Source: a virus
Length of the DNA: 27,318 nucleotides
IMG/VR virus record: IMGVR_UViG_3300042455_002613
Span: 1 to 27,318 of that record
Strand: one strand, 5' to 3'
In this document: positions 8,401 to 16,961 of the stretch, piece after piece
Layout of the letters: each line of letters begins with the position of its first letter
Position numbering within the stretch: the first letter of the stretch is position 1
The notes under the pieces: generated by a model
The model's input: only the letters and a program-made list of their open reading frames with translations
Databases searched by the model: none
What the model was told of the DNA's origin: nothing
Translations under genes and position numbers: made by a program

Positions 8401-8735
8401 TTAAAATCAAAATAAGAACTAGTTGAAATAGTACTTGATTCTGTCATATAAGATTCATAATACATAGAATCTAGCAATGAGTGAGAATTAAGAATGCTTG
8501 AAGAGTGATACTGGTAATATAAATGGTTTATTTGACGATAAACTAAAGACTCATATTGAGTCTCAGTTATAGGACCGTTAGTTAAATCAATACTACCAGT
8601 TAAATTCTTTCCTTTGAATATAGTAAAATATGCACCATCCTGAGGGACACAAGTAAAATTAAGGTTCCAATTTTTATTTGCTGTATAAGGAACAACAAAT
8701 ACGTCTGATGTACTCAGTTTTTTGAATGATGCCAT
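5415..8735 (-). CDS. Large tail fibre / adhesin with SprB-type repeats
   Basis: The 1106-aa protein has an N-terminal virion-like region (about 1-215; YESLVYRQINHLYYQ, GEQIKPNNFILTASGSY). Residues about 215-325 form an Ig-like region (VKKLDILANDY, GNYKLYYTVNDNTC). Five SprB-like repeats of about 75-85 aa follow at about 325-720; typical phrases are NGGTAPYTYSWVTGS and AGSYTVTVTDANSCTATGSATI, each with a Cys near both ends in most copies. The C-terminal third carries a Cys module (NCISGSCIDPGNGTGTYATL, then ECQSNC) and Gly/Ser-rich beta sequence. SprB repeats are known from the gliding adhesin of flavobacteria. In a phage tail gene they probably serve as a fibre stalk or host-surface binder. 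No signal peptide is present, which fits a virion protein rather than an exported host adhesin. Confidence 0.8.
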   Translation of the reverse strand: MASFKKLSTSDVFVVPYTANKNWNLNFTCVPQDGAYFTIFKGKNLTGSIDLTNGPITETQYESLVYRQINHLYYQYHSSSILNSHSLLDSMYYESYMTESSTISTSSYFDFNENPEFINNFPTSSNDIIRVMSFNQNIYGEQIKPNNFILTASGSYQLADDGLGNVYDISFTGYYVQPGYYAPPGYIAELQNKVHVGNIFYSQGVVVITNQNYKCFLPTPPNAINDYFRVLNVQRVKKLDILANDYIDSCNSTAIVTSSIVTYPYTGYNFPDVTLITGSLFVDQCETLGVTPGNYKLYYTVNDNTCLTSNTASINLELYKLPLEMSRTHQPIVCVGGVSPVTFSINYGIPPYQYSIGGGTYNNLANCEWYQPTASTTAPIGNNILYIKDSEGTIVSSSFAVAADIFTVTTNKIDITCGGSNNGKIAVTGSSTYGAPYSASINGGSNWQGFTSNTLFSNLSPATYTVVVKDNICSTSSLVTITQTPSPTVTVNSTTADCPEPGQDVGSISITVNGGTAPYTYSWVTGSTVVRTVEDPTGLPAGSYTVTVTDANSCTATGSATISSVSSISINLTATNSSCGAGNGQISASVSGGSGNGFSYLWNTGATGSIVTGSTGTYTLTVTDASTGCTSSGSATITSTPAVSSVSASVTYNQCDSSLVVTATGGTSPYTFVAVNGGTTKSVGPTTSPGTIVLNSGLAGGTWNITVADANGCTATTTRAVRAREYRYTDPVCQELNGLLIVDESSGVGTNLKTKANNQDTSNLFTTSAEFVQIHNGTTHSFEAPIFGGDAGWVGNYMSASHTMSVYTTGSLTFTTSSIETGSAHWPFYSLTGNSSRYYLVKAESNLVTGSTPPPVSYNCISGSCIDPGNGTGTYATLVECQSNCAAPSASACYTISTGTIPVTGGSGTTAQGTITVTGGSVNVWAKYNSGGTTSGIAGFYMNIDGFDASGTFTITSSGQTGYSSSGGTASGYITLSPGTYNFSLTKSDNLTSGNEVRFSWASSTVTNPTSSSNMSACVTYYTLLGPTNGLSGTSGGACANYSSTRSYYSNVNFMQSSVTYIYDSTSPTLTPLNTGGQWKPLSFNGTNLYAVITNSSGMVTNYTSC

Positions 8736-8754
8736 TTAATAACATTTCTTTATA

Positions 8755-9711
8755 TTAGTAGTCTAACTTGATACGAATTAAGGCTTCCTTAGTAAAGTCT
8801 TTTACTAATGGGCGACTTAATTTAGCAACAGCTAATAATTCGTTATTGTCGTTATATAACCCTACAGTTGTGATATAAGTTTGTGGATTATCTATTAATG
8901 TTGAATACAAGATATTACCTGTATTATCAATAATAGATGGATTTGAAGTATAATTATATTCACTGTTTTTAATTCTTGTAAAGAAGAAACGAGATGAAAT
9001 AGTTTCTTGAGATTGTAATCTGAAGAATCTACTACCACCAACAGCTCTGTTTATAGAATCATATAATTTAGCATTATTATTATCATAACTATTAGTTGAT
9101 GTAGCTGGAGCTGTCATATATCCTGTTAATGCGCCTGGATTTAAAACAATTAATCCTAAATCAGGGAACATATGTCCATACACTGTTGTGTTAGCAGGTG
9201 TTCCTGCAGATCCACTAACAATATTAAAATATCTGTTACTATCAATAAATTGACTAGTAGTTAAAACAGTACTATTATCTGTTAAAGAAATAATTCCAGA
9301 GCTTCCACTTAATGCTAAGGTTAAAGAACCAGGATGTAAAGATTCTTTATATCGAGATCTTGCTACGTTAATAACATAAAATGAACTTACAGTAGAACCT
9401 CCAATTTGGAAAGTTGCTGTTTCACTTCCGTAAATTAAATTTCTATACTGACCATATACTACTTTTGTAGGTGTAGAACTAGTTACATTTGAATTAAAGT
9501 AAGCTGATCCTGAACCTGAAATGTGAGCATATTCAATAGAGAATACTACTTCACCTGCATTATATACATCTAAATAAAATTGCGATGCTGATGCTTGAGT
9601 TGAAGAAGTTGCTACAGATGTTAAATTCACATTATCAGAAGGCCATAACCCTCTAACAACTGTTTCTGAACTTATTACTGAATCTTCTGTGTTATATCTA
9701 TTAAATGACAT
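8755..9711 (-). CDS. Virion structural protein with C-terminal GLYN-type domain
   Basis: The 318-aa protein has no enzyme motif. Its last 80 or so residues (IKNSEYNYTSNPSI, YITTVGLYNDNNELLAVAKL, EALIRIKLDY) form a domain also encoded alone at 4287-4595. The N-terminal 230 residues are Ser/Thr/Asn-rich beta-type sequence (LYDSINRAVGGSRFFRLQS near the junction). I know this kind of protein from marine and freshwater T4-like contigs as an uncharacterised structural protein. It is 4 nt downstream of the 9715-10374 gene and 20 nt upstream of the SprB-repeat fibre, so a role near the baseplate or fibre attachment is likely. Confidence 0.7.
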   Translation of the reverse strand: MSFNRYNTEDSVISSETVVRGLWPSDNVNLTSVATSSTQASASQFYLDVYNAGEVVFSIEYAHISGSGSAYFNSNVTSSTPTKVVYGQYRNLIYGSETATFQIGGSTVSSFYVINVARSRYKESLHPGSLTLALSGSSGIISLTDNSTVLTTSQFIDSNRYFNIVSGSAGTPANTTVYGHMFPDLGLIVLNPGALTGYMTAPATSTNSYDNNNAKLYDSINRAVGGSRFFRLQSQETISSRFFFTRIKNSEYNYTSNPSIIDNTGNILYSTLIDNPQTYITTVGLYNDNNELLAVAKLSRPLVKDFTKEALIRIKLDY

Positions 9712-9714
9712 ATG

Positions 9715-10374
9715 TTAGTTAACTTTTTGGATAATTAAAGGAACAGTAATTCTTGAACCACTATCTCTACCAGTTACAGTAATTGTAGTAGTTAATGAAG
9801 TAGCACTAGTGCCAAATAATGTGTTAATTGTAGTTCCGGTTAGTGTAAATGAAGTACCAATTTCTGCTTTAGATAATTTAGTACCGCTTGTAGTATTTAA
9901 ACCACTATTACCTACAGTAGCACCAGTAATTCCAGCACCTGTGAAAGTAGACACTAAACGAACATCAGCAACACTCATTACATAACCATTAGTTTCATAA
10001 GTACTATTAGCACCTAAATAATTTAATGTTTGTGGAGTAATGCTTAATGATTGACCTTGTTTCAAGATAATTGAAGAGTAACCTAAAGAAATAACAGGCA
10101 TTTTGCTTGTACCTCTTGGTAAAGTTACTAATTTGTAACGCATGATTTGCGCCTCGTCTGGGAACGCTTCAATAATTGGCATAGCTTCAATAGCTTCGCC
10201 ATAATATGCTGAACCAGATGGATGAGTTGGGTTATATAAAGTATAATCAACTTCGTCATCTGCTAATGAGAACTGTGTGATTTGAAATGAACCGTCGTTA
10301 CGAGCCAACAATTCGCGGCCCTTTTTGGTTAAAACCGCATCAACAGTTACATAAGAAGGATTTAATATTGCCAT
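9715..10374 (-). CDS. Virion structural protein (baseplate/tail-associated, unnamed family)
   Basis: The 219-aa protein begins MAILNPSYVTVDAVLTKKGR. The segments GRELLARNDGSFQITQFSLA, DDEVDYTLYNPTHPSG and MRYKLVTLPRGTSKMPV form a strongly patterned N-terminal half typical of an uncharacterised T4-like virion family. The C-terminal half is Thr/Gly-rich and Ig-like. No catalytic residues are recognised. An octamer ATATTTAT lies 20 nt upstream of its ATG in the 45-nt gap after the 1492-aa gene, so it may head its own transcript. The structural assignment rests on neighbours and sequence pattern. Confidence 0.7.
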   Translation of the reverse strand: MAILNPSYVTVDAVLTKKGRELLARNDGSFQITQFSLADDEVDYTLYNPTHPSGSAYYGEAIEAMPIIEAFPDEAQIMRYKLVTLPRGTSKMPVISLGYSSIILKQGQSLSITPQTLNYLGANSTYETNGYVMSVADVRLVSTFTGAGITGATVGNSGLNTTSGTKLSKAEIGTSFTLTGTTINTLFGTSATSLTTTITVTGRDSGSRITVPLIIQKVN

Positions 10375-10394
10375 AGTGTATTTAATTACTGTAT

Positions 10395-10402
10395 ATAAAT
10401 AT
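10395..10402 (-). promoter_or_regulatory. Recurrent intergenic octamer ATATTTAT (site 3)
   Basis: Centred in the 45-nt gap between the 1492-aa gene and the 219-aa gene, 20 nt before the start codon. It lies inside a short inverted repeat (GTATAT-AA-ATATAC on the plus strand, 10391-10404), and the plus strand reads TATAAATA. Confidence 0.4.
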
Positions 10403-10419
10403 ACAAATTTTAAATTTTA

Positions 10420-13400
10420 TTATAATGTACCACCATCTAACCCACCACCTTCAATCATTTTAGTTTTTACTTCACGGGTAATTGTATCAATATTTTTGAA
10501 TACATCTGGGTGAAGATTTTCAGGGATTGAAAAACCATATGATGTTTTACCATCACGTTTGATGAAATTTATGATTGTATTTGTTTCGTCTTTTAATCTT
10601 TTTAAAAATATTATTCTACTCATAGATCCTCTAAATGTAGTTGCTTGAGTACTATTATCAAATGATGGGGAAATATCTAATATTAATTTACCACCTACTT
10701 TTCTACTATTTACAATTCTATATTCAGATACCTGTCCACTAGTATTATAATGTACTATTAAATCAAAATAACCAGGATTAAATGTATAATCTATATCACC
10801 ATAAGTAGGATATAATGAATGGACTGGAATCCCAGATCCTGTTGGTGGGTTTGGAATAAAATTATATCCTTCAAAACTAGATAATTGACTATTTAATGTT
10901 ATACTACTAGTTGTGCCCCCTGAAGTAAAAGTTGTACCTTCGATAAAACCACCACCACCTGCTATAGCGTTTGGAAGATTGTTAATTTGATTAGAAATTG
11001 ATGCTATTCTTAAATATCCATCGGTACTAAATTTAATTAAACAATCACCTCCAGATCCAATAGTCAATCCACTTTGTTTTAAACGAATTTGTAATTTATC
11101 AGTTGGTCCTGTTAAATTTTGTTGGGTTGCTAAATTTAAATTAATAGTAGCAGTCTCAGCAGTATTATATATTCCTGGAATTTCATAAAATTGGCCATAA
11201 AGATTTGCTTGACCATAGCTATAAAATCCACAGTTAATAGGATTTCCATACATGCCAGGAGGTGTTGCAGTACATGCTCCACCATTAACAAAAAAGGTTA
11301 TAGTTGAACTTGCACCCCATATAGCCTTGTAATTAGAAAAACTAACATTACAACTACCACAGCTATTACAATCAAATCCTATACAATTATTAGATGGGAG
11401 GGATACTGAGCTGTAAATATTGTACCCATAAATTGTAGTTCCTCTAGGAAATACAACAGTTCCTCCAACAGTAATATCTGCTTCTAAAACATAAGGAGTA
11501 CCATTAAGAGTTATAGATTCTCTAAAACCTGGATCTCCTCCATTATAACTAAAATCATCAATATATGCTTGTCCACTAAATACAGAACCTGTTACTTGAT
11601 CTACTATTGTAACTGATTGTGAACCAGAAGCTAATACTGTAGATCCACTAACAACTTCTAAAGTATAAGTTACACCACCACCATTAGACATACTTACCTC
11701 TAATGAAACACTAGCTGAGATATTATATAATCCGGTTTCAGGAACTGAGTATGAAGGGTGTGTTTGGGATCCTGTGCTTCCTATATTATAATAAGCTGCT
11801 GAGTTAATATCTGTAGTTATGTTTGTAAAAATATTATAAATTACTCTATCGGACCCACTTGTAAATAAAGGATAAGATGGTGCATTACCATACGAACTAG
11901 TTATGAAACCAACAGGATGAGATGCTACTAATTCATGAGCTGTATTTCCTATAGTTGATTCAAAATACAATGTACTATCACTTCCTGAGAAATATAATAG
12001 TGGTGTGTATGAATATCCGCTTTCAAAAATATGTTTAGTTCCATCTAAACTCTTTTGATTACTGTATTTTTGATTGTCAAATAATGATATATTCAAATCA
12101 TCAGCAGTAACAAATGTTCTTTGAACTTCTTCCCAGTTTTTATTACGTTGGTTTAATTCAGTTAAATTACCTTCTTCATCAACAAGATATTTTGTAACAA
12201 CATCATTTCTATTTGGTAAAAATCTACTTTTAACAATTTCAGAAAATAAACCTAATTTTCTAACTTGCTTATCAATCGCAGCTGTTTTACCATATGATTT
12301 ATCTCCTTCATAATTAAATGAAGCCGATGTATATGTGTTATAATTTAAGCTAGTTAATTTAACTCCTTTATATCTTGATAATTCAAATGATCTTAAAGAC
12401 TCATTACTATCCTGAACATCAGTTTGTACCTGAATATGGCTTGTTTGTTGTAAGGTACCACTTACAAATGAATATATTGGGGTTAGTTTTTGAACTTTAA
12501 TAGAATGTCTACTTCCGCTAGCATTGTTTAATGTTACATTAAAATCAGTATGTTCAAACTGATATGAGCTAGATGTAGTTGTGATTAAGAATGGGTTAGG
12601 GTTTGTAATTTCAAATCTTTCATTGATATCAGGCCAACTTCCACTCAATTCCCCATTGTAAAATGCTCGTCTATCGTTTGGTAATAAACTATATAAATAA
12701 TCATTGTCCTCAGCAATTGTAGGCCCTTGATAATTAGCTTCATATACTGTTTGTCTAACAACACCAGGTTGAAGTCTTTTAAATTTAATTCTTTCTAAAT
12801 GTTGAGGACGAATAGTTACACCTGTTAATAGAGTTGATCTACCAGGTACATAATCCTTTAACATTTTAAATAATGAATTATCAAAGAACTTTATTAATTC
12901 AATAAAACCAGCATAATCAAATTCTACAGTAAAATTAGAATTAATATGTGTTTTTCTTAATGTTTCTAATGTAGGATAACTACCACTTAATTCAAAACGT
13001 GGATCACCAACATAATTGTCAATTTCAAAATTAGTAACAGCTGTTGATATAGATGATGACAATATATTGTCTATTTCATTTTGAGGTGAAAAAGATATAT
13101 CAATTTTATGAAAGTCTACTGACCTAACTGCTGTAATGTCTGTGCTTTCTTCTTCAAGTCTAATATAAGGTGATAATACACTTCCTGTAATTTGAGTAGG
13201 AATAACACGAATTTTATCTCCATTACTATCGGTTAATGTATTACGTTTTGTATTTCCACCAAATTCTTTAATTGGTAGAATACTACCTGTAATACCAAAC
13301 ACATTAACTAAATGATCTAAACCTTTATTACTACCTTTTGATTTGAATAATAATGGTATGTTATGATATATCCTTTTATATACCTCAGCAACTAAATCTT

Positions 13401-14898
13401 TTTTAGGAATATTATCTAAATTTCCAATACTACCACTATTAGCACCTAATAATGCTAAATCTAAATCTACATCTGCTTTACTATTATATAAATGAACTCC
13501 TAATGATTGTAATGCATGAAATACAACATCCTTAGAAACACCTTCTTCAAGGTTATTTCTATTCTTATGTAAGTCAGTAATTGAATTTAAATAAATCCAT
13601 ATATTATCAAAATATTGACCCATCATATTAACAAATGTTAAGTATGGGGTATTACTTTCATCTTCACGAACAAATTCAGGAATTAATTGTAATAATTGGT
13701 CTTGATTGTCTAAATCAAAATCCTGAGCAGCTGTTATTCTGTCATTATACCAGCTAGTAACAATTGATGATGTTACTGGTTGTAATATAAATGGTTTAGT
13801 ACTTGTTGTCTTTGGATAAGCATATGAGCTTGATTCAAAGTACATGTATTTTTCATACTCATCAAATCCAGTAACAATAGAGGTAATACTTGATGAATAA
13901 TAAGCTAATTCTGTTGCTTTAGTAGATAATGTACTAGATGCTATAAGGGATGAAGTAGCTTCATATTTTTGAAGTAAAGTTACTTTATCTTTAAAATTAG
14001 CAATTCTAGCTTCAGCAGAACTAAATCTAATAAAATCATTAAAATCAGTATAGTCTACATTAATATCAATAGATCCACTTAAATAACGAGTTATAAAATT
14101 AAAATTAGAACCCGTTAATTGATTAATTAATGAATTATGATTGTGGTAAGGAGTACTTACATTATTAAAATCAACTTTAACACTAAAATTAGGTCCCTTT
14201 ATATTAGGAACTTCATCTAATATTAATAATTTATCTAAATTAATATCAAAAGTATAACTATCAATAATTTCATCAACAACCCAAAAAGTATCTTTTACAG
14301 ATATATTCTCTGGTAGTGGTTGATATAATTTGATAAGAGCATAGTAATTATCCTCAGTTGTGTCTAAGGCAACGTTAATTATAACTAATGGTGTACTACC
14401 ATCCCCAAAGTTAGCTAAATAATACTTTAAATATGGAGTATTAGTAATTTCATTTACTAAAGCTAATGTTCTTGGTCCTAATAAATCATTATTTAAAAAA
14501 GTAGAACCTACCTTAAGTTCAGTTCTATCATCAGAAATCTCTTTAATAAAAAGAGGAGCAACAGGTAAACCTAATTTATTTCTAAAAAAGTTATATGTTG
14601 TTTGAAATTCACCATTACTATATTGATCCTTTAGATCTTCAATAGGATCTATTTCTAAAGAAGAATAAGTTCCATCTAAATTTAAGGCAATATCAGAAGG
14701 TGATTTATAGGATAAATAAGAATAAAATTGTCTTAATGGATTACCTAAAGCATCATGTATATGATATTCTACGTAATCATCAGGAGTTCCAAAATTATTT
14801 ATAATTCTGTTTTGGCCCAACAATGCAATGTCTTTCTCATCAAATCTATTTGATTGAGCAGTGTTACTAATATTCCCTATAATCTTTATTTCGGCCAT
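10420..14898 (-). CDS. Giant baseplate/tail structural protein (1492 aa)
   Basis: This is the largest gene of the window. The N-terminal third is beta-rich (MAEIKIIGNISNTAQSNRFD). Residues about 400-540 hold a helical tail-assembly region (LIPEFVREDESNTPYLTFVN, YKRIYHNIPLLFKSKGSNKG, LVNVFGITGSILPIKEFGG) that I associate with baseplate proteins of aquatic phages. The C-terminal third is Gly/Ser-rich and contains every cysteine I could find in the protein, in about 120 residues: a CIGFDCNSCGSC cluster near 1170-1182, further Cys near 1207-1222, and one near 1284. This looks like an inserted fibre-type module. The protein ends TKMIEGGGLDGGTL. Its start overlaps the stop of the 109-aa gene. Size and place after gp6/gp25 suggest a gp7-like wedge or fibre-connecting role, but that is inference. 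Confidence 0.7.
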   Translation of the reverse strand: MAEIKIIGNISNTAQSNRFDEKDIALLGQNRIINNFGTPDDYVEYHIHDALGNPLRQFYSYLSYKSPSDIALNLDGTYSSLEIDPIEDLKDQYSNGEFQTTYNFFRNKLGLPVAPLFIKEISDDRTELKVGSTFLNNDLLGPRTLALVNEITNTPYLKYYLANFGDGSTPLVIINVALDTTEDNYYALIKLYQPLPENISVKDTFWVVDEIIDSYTFDINLDKLLILDEVPNIKGPNFSVKVDFNNVSTPYHNHNSLINQLTGSNFNFITRYLSGSIDINVDYTDFNDFIRFSSAEARIANFKDKVTLLQKYEATSSLIASSTLSTKATELAYYSSSITSIVTGFDEYEKYMYFESSSYAYPKTTSTKPFILQPVTSSIVTSWYNDRITAAQDFDLDNQDQLLQLIPEFVREDESNTPYLTFVNMMGQYFDNIWIYLNSITDLHKNRNNLEEGVSKDVVFHALQSLGVHLYNSKADVDLDLALLGANSGSIGNLDNIPKKDLVAEVYKRIYHNIPLLFKSKGSNKGLDHLVNVFGITGSILPIKEFGGNTKRNTLTDSNGDKIRVIPTQITGSVLSPYIRLEEESTDITAVRSVDFHKIDISFSPQNEIDNILSSSISTAVTNFEIDNYVGDPRFELSGSYPTLETLRKTHINSNFTVEFDYAGFIELIKFFDNSLFKMLKDYVPGRSTLLTGVTIRPQHLERIKFKRLQPGVVRQTVYEANYQGPTIAEDNDYLYSLLPNDRRAFYNGELSGSWPDINERFEITNPNPFLITTTSSSYQFEHTDFNVTLNNASGSRHSIKVQKLTPIYSFVSGTLQQTSHIQVQTDVQDSNESLRSFELSRYKGVKLTSLNYNTYTSASFNYEGDKSYGKTAAIDKQVRKLGLFSEIVKSRFLPNRNDVVTKYLVDEEGNLTELNQRNKNWEEVQRTFVTADDLNISLFDNQKYSNQKSLDGTKHIFESGYSYTPLLYFSGSDSTLYFESTIGNTAHELVASHPVGFITSSYGNAPSYPLFTSGSDRVIYNIFTNITTDINSAAYYNIGSTGSQTHPSYSVPETGLYNISASVSLEVSMSNGGGVTYTLEVVSGSTVLASGSQSVTIVDQVTGSVFSGQAYIDDFSYNGGDPGFRESITLNGTPYVLEADITVGGTVVFPRGTTIYGYNIYSSVSLPSNNCIGFDCNSCGSCNVSFSNYKAIWGASSTITFFVNGGACTATPPGMYGNPINCGFYSYGQANLYGQFYEIPGIYNTAETATINLNLATQQNLTGPTDKLQIRLKQSGLTIGSGGDCLIKFSTDGYLRIASISNQINNLPNAIAGGGGFIEGTTFTSGGTTSSITLNSQLSSFEGYNFIPNPPTGSGIPVHSLYPTYGDIDYTFNPGYFDLIVHYNTSGQVSEYRIVNSRKVGGKLILDISPSFDNSTQATTFRGSMSRIIFLKRLKDETNTIINFIKRDGKTSYGFSIPENLHPDVFKNIDTITREVKTKMIEGGGLDGGTL

Positions 14899-15227
14899 TA
14901 TCTTTTAGTCTTTGTGTAGTCTGTAATAATTGTTTTTGCTTCTAAAAGCTGTTGTCTCAAAGAAGTAATTTCATTAAGTAACGCTTGTATATCAACATCG
15001 TCTGCTAGTTGTACTCCTAAGTACTCTGCTTCTTTAGTTAGAATATATCTATGAGATTCAATTTCACCTTCTTTAGGGATTTGATAAAACAATTCCTCAT
15101 ATAACTGAAAGAAGTCTTCAAGTGTAAATTCAGGTACTGTTGTATCTTTTAAAAAGAAACTAAAATCTGTATTTAATACACTATTATTCTTCCCTAAAAT
15201 AGTTTTATCAACTTTTATACTAGCCAT
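14898..15227 (-). CDS. Small coiled-coil protein of the baseplate cluster
   Basis: The 109-aa protein has an N-terminal beta-type half (MASIKVDKTILGKNNSVLNT) and a C-terminal heptad-like helix (LLNEITSLRQQLLEAKTIIT). It overlaps both neighbours by one base (TAATG arrangement), so it is translated with the 355-aa and 1492-aa virion proteins and probably binds one of them. I do not recognise the family, and no enzymatic motif is present. A chaperone or small structural subunit is equally possible. Confidence 0.6.
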   Translation of the reverse strand: MASIKVDKTILGKNNSVLNTDFSFFLKDTTVPEFTLEDFFQLYEELFYQIPKEGEIESHRYILTKEAEYLGVQLADDVDIQALLNEITSLRQQLLEAKTIITDYTKTKR

Positions 15228-16294
15228 TATCTAATTACTTTAAAAATATAATCTTCATCAAATATAATAGTTGAACCATCGATTACAGATTTAATAAGTA
15301 TTTTATAAAATCTTTCTGGTTGTAACCCATTCATATGAACTGTGAAGAAACTTGAAGTTGGGTCAGCACTTATCTTTGTATAAGATGTATCAAAATCTAC
15401 TACCCATTCTTCAGTATCTAAATCTTTAATAGCCCAATACGATGAACTAGGTAACAATTGGGACCCAGTTATGTATAATTGGTTTGCATTAAATGTTCTT
15501 GGTGGATATTGATCTCTAACTCCTAATCTAAATTTATTAATTGAATCTTGTTGAAATTCAGCTTTATTGTTTTTTAACGAAACAACGGCTTTATGATTAG
15601 TTGTTACAATAGCACTACCAGTAACGAATGTACTATCATCCCATCTAATTTCCAAACAAGGTGGGTAAATAGTATGAGTATCTGCTGAGAAATATTTTAA
15701 TTCAAATGGGGCGCTTGAAGTTGCAAACTCAACGCTGCCTGAGTGTTTTAAAATAAAGCCTTCGTTTTTAGTCTTAACAGCGGCAAATGGGTTAGTTTCA
15801 TAAGCATAAAATGCATTTACAGTTGTAGTTACATTTAACTCTATATCTTTATCATCATTATATGAAAATGATTGAGTAGCAACCGAACTTGTAAACCAAT
15901 CACCACCTGCTGTAGTCCACGTATCGCTTAATGTTTTGTTTGTCCAACAAACACCATTTTCAGTTGGTGGATAATTAGCTAATCGTCCTGTTCCCATATC
16001 CCAAGCTCCAGAAACTGGGTAGCATTCGATCTTATAATCCGTTGGAATTTCAGTAGCACTTGCTAAATATAATTTTAAAAATGCTTTATAACTACCTCCT
16101 GCCACCTTGGTAGCAATGGTATTAACTATTTCGCTAGTTGAAAATTTAATAAGTGATCTAGAAGATTCTCTAGTACCTTGAAAAGAACTTTCAAATGTAC
16201 TAACTTCTAGAATTTCGTCTATCCCTGTATTAGTTGAGGGATAGTAAGAATAAATTGTCGCGTCCTTTTCAGGGAATATTTTATATACGGCCAT
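15227..16294 (-). CDS. Virion protein with DNRLRE-like beta domain
   Basis: The 355-aa protein opens with KDATIYSYYPSTNTGIDEIL and SSRSLIKFSTSEI, then GSYKAFLKLYLASATEIP and later PCLEIRWDDSTFVTGS. This order (parallel-strand opening, R-x-L-I-K-F, beta strands with a closing L-x-I-x-W) resembles the DNRLRE domain, a carbohydrate-binding-like beta-sandwich. The C-terminal 130 residues are a second beta region. It starts 3 nt after the T-tract of the 16297-16340 hairpin, so it heads the third transcription unit if that terminator works. Probably a tail or baseplate decoration protein; the fold assignment is moderate. Confidence 0.6.
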   Translation of the reverse strand: MAVYKIFPEKDATIYSYYPSTNTGIDEILEVSTFESSFQGTRESSRSLIKFSTSEIVNTIATKVAGGSYKAFLKLYLASATEIPTDYKIECYPVSGAWDMGTGRLANYPPTENGVCWTNKTLSDTWTTAGGDWFTSSVATQSFSYNDDKDIELNVTTTVNAFYAYETNPFAAVKTKNEGFILKHSGSVEFATSSAPFELKYFSADTHTIYPPCLEIRWDDSTFVTGSAIVTTNHKAVVSLKNNKAEFQQDSINKFRLGVRDQYPPRTFNANQLYITGSQLLPSSSYWAIKDLDTEEWVVDFDTSYTKISADPTSSFFTVHMNGLQPERFYKILIKSVIDGSTIIFDEDYIFKVIR

Positions 16295-16296
16295 GT

Positions 16297-16340
16297 AAAA
16301 AAGTTTCCGGTTACTATATATAAATATTGCAACCGGAAAC
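16297..16340 (-). terminator. Intrinsic terminator after the endolysin gene, with the octamer in its loop
   Basis: On the minus strand a perfect 10-bp stem (GTTTCCGGTT with AACCGGAAAC) encloses an 18-nt AT loop and is followed by six T, then two bases and the ATG of the 355-aa gene. The opposite strand has no T-tract after the stem, so it acts on minus-strand transcripts. The loop contains the recurrent octamer ATATTTAT. Confidence 0.8.
16320..16327 (-). promoter_or_regulatory. Recurrent intergenic octamer ATATTTAT (site 4)
   Basis: It sits in the loop of the terminator hairpin, 25 nt before the start codon of the DNRLRE-like gene. This would allow one element to end the endolysin transcript and begin the next. 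The plus strand reads TATAAATA. Confidence 0.4.
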
Positions 16341-16361
16341 TCCTAATTTAATTATGTATTA

Positions 16362-16961
16362 TTATGCTAGTAAGGCGTGATATTCCTTGAAGTGCTTAAT
16401 TCTATCGGCTAAACCAATAGTACCACCGTTAACACGCTTAGTAATTTGTGTAACAACTGCATCAGTTGCACCACCATCTGCTAATTTATGTAAACCGTTT
16501 TTACTGAAAAACCATGCAGCTGACAATAGAGCGTATTTACTTGCTACTACTGTTGGGTCTACTGTTAAATCTTCGTTGATTGATTTACCAAATGCTGTAT
16601 AGTTGTCTTTACCTGTTAATTGAATATAACCACGTCCACAGTACTTAGCGCCATCACCAGATGCTTCTGGGCCATTGCCCATTCTACCACCATATACTTT
16701 ATTAGCAATTTTTTCTGGTTTACGAGCATAAGCGTCAGCTAATGCTTGTGTAGGGAAATATTTTTTAAATATACCCATTAAACCTTTAGCGCTATAATTT
16801 AAGTTTTCTTTTGTTAAACGGAAACCGCCTGATTCATGACCACATTGAGCTAAAAAGTGAGCTAAACGTAGTGGAGTATTAATCTGGAATTTTTCCATAA
16901 CTCCTGGAATTTGGGCAATTACGTTATCAGGAATATGTCCTTTTAATTTGTCTAAATTCAT
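16362..16961 (-). CDS. Endolysin, glycoside hydrolase family 19 (chitinase-like muramidase)
   Basis: The 199-aa protein is a compact GH19 domain without a signal peptide: LAHFLAQCGHESGGFRLTKE with the candidate catalytic acid E43, E52 in the following ENLNYSAKGL segment as second acid, then KVYGGRMGNGPEASGDGAKY and CGRGYIQLTGKDNY. GH19 phage enzymes cut the peptidoglycan glycan chain. It lies among baseplate genes, 10 nt after the gp6-like gene, and no holin is recognised next to it. It could lyse the cell at the end of infection or be carried on the tail to open the wall during entry. The terminator directly after it suggests it closes the 22443-16362 unit. Confidence 0.9.
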   Translation of the reverse strand: MNLDKLKGHIPDNVIAQIPGVMEKFQINTPLRLAHFLAQCGHESGGFRLTKENLNYSAKGLMGIFKKYFPTQALADAYARKPEKIANKVYGGRMGNGPEASGDGAKYCGRGYIQLTGKDNYTAFGKSINEDLTVDPTVVASKYALLSAAWFFSKNGLHKLADGGATDAVVTQITKRVNGGTIGLADRIKHFKEYHALLA

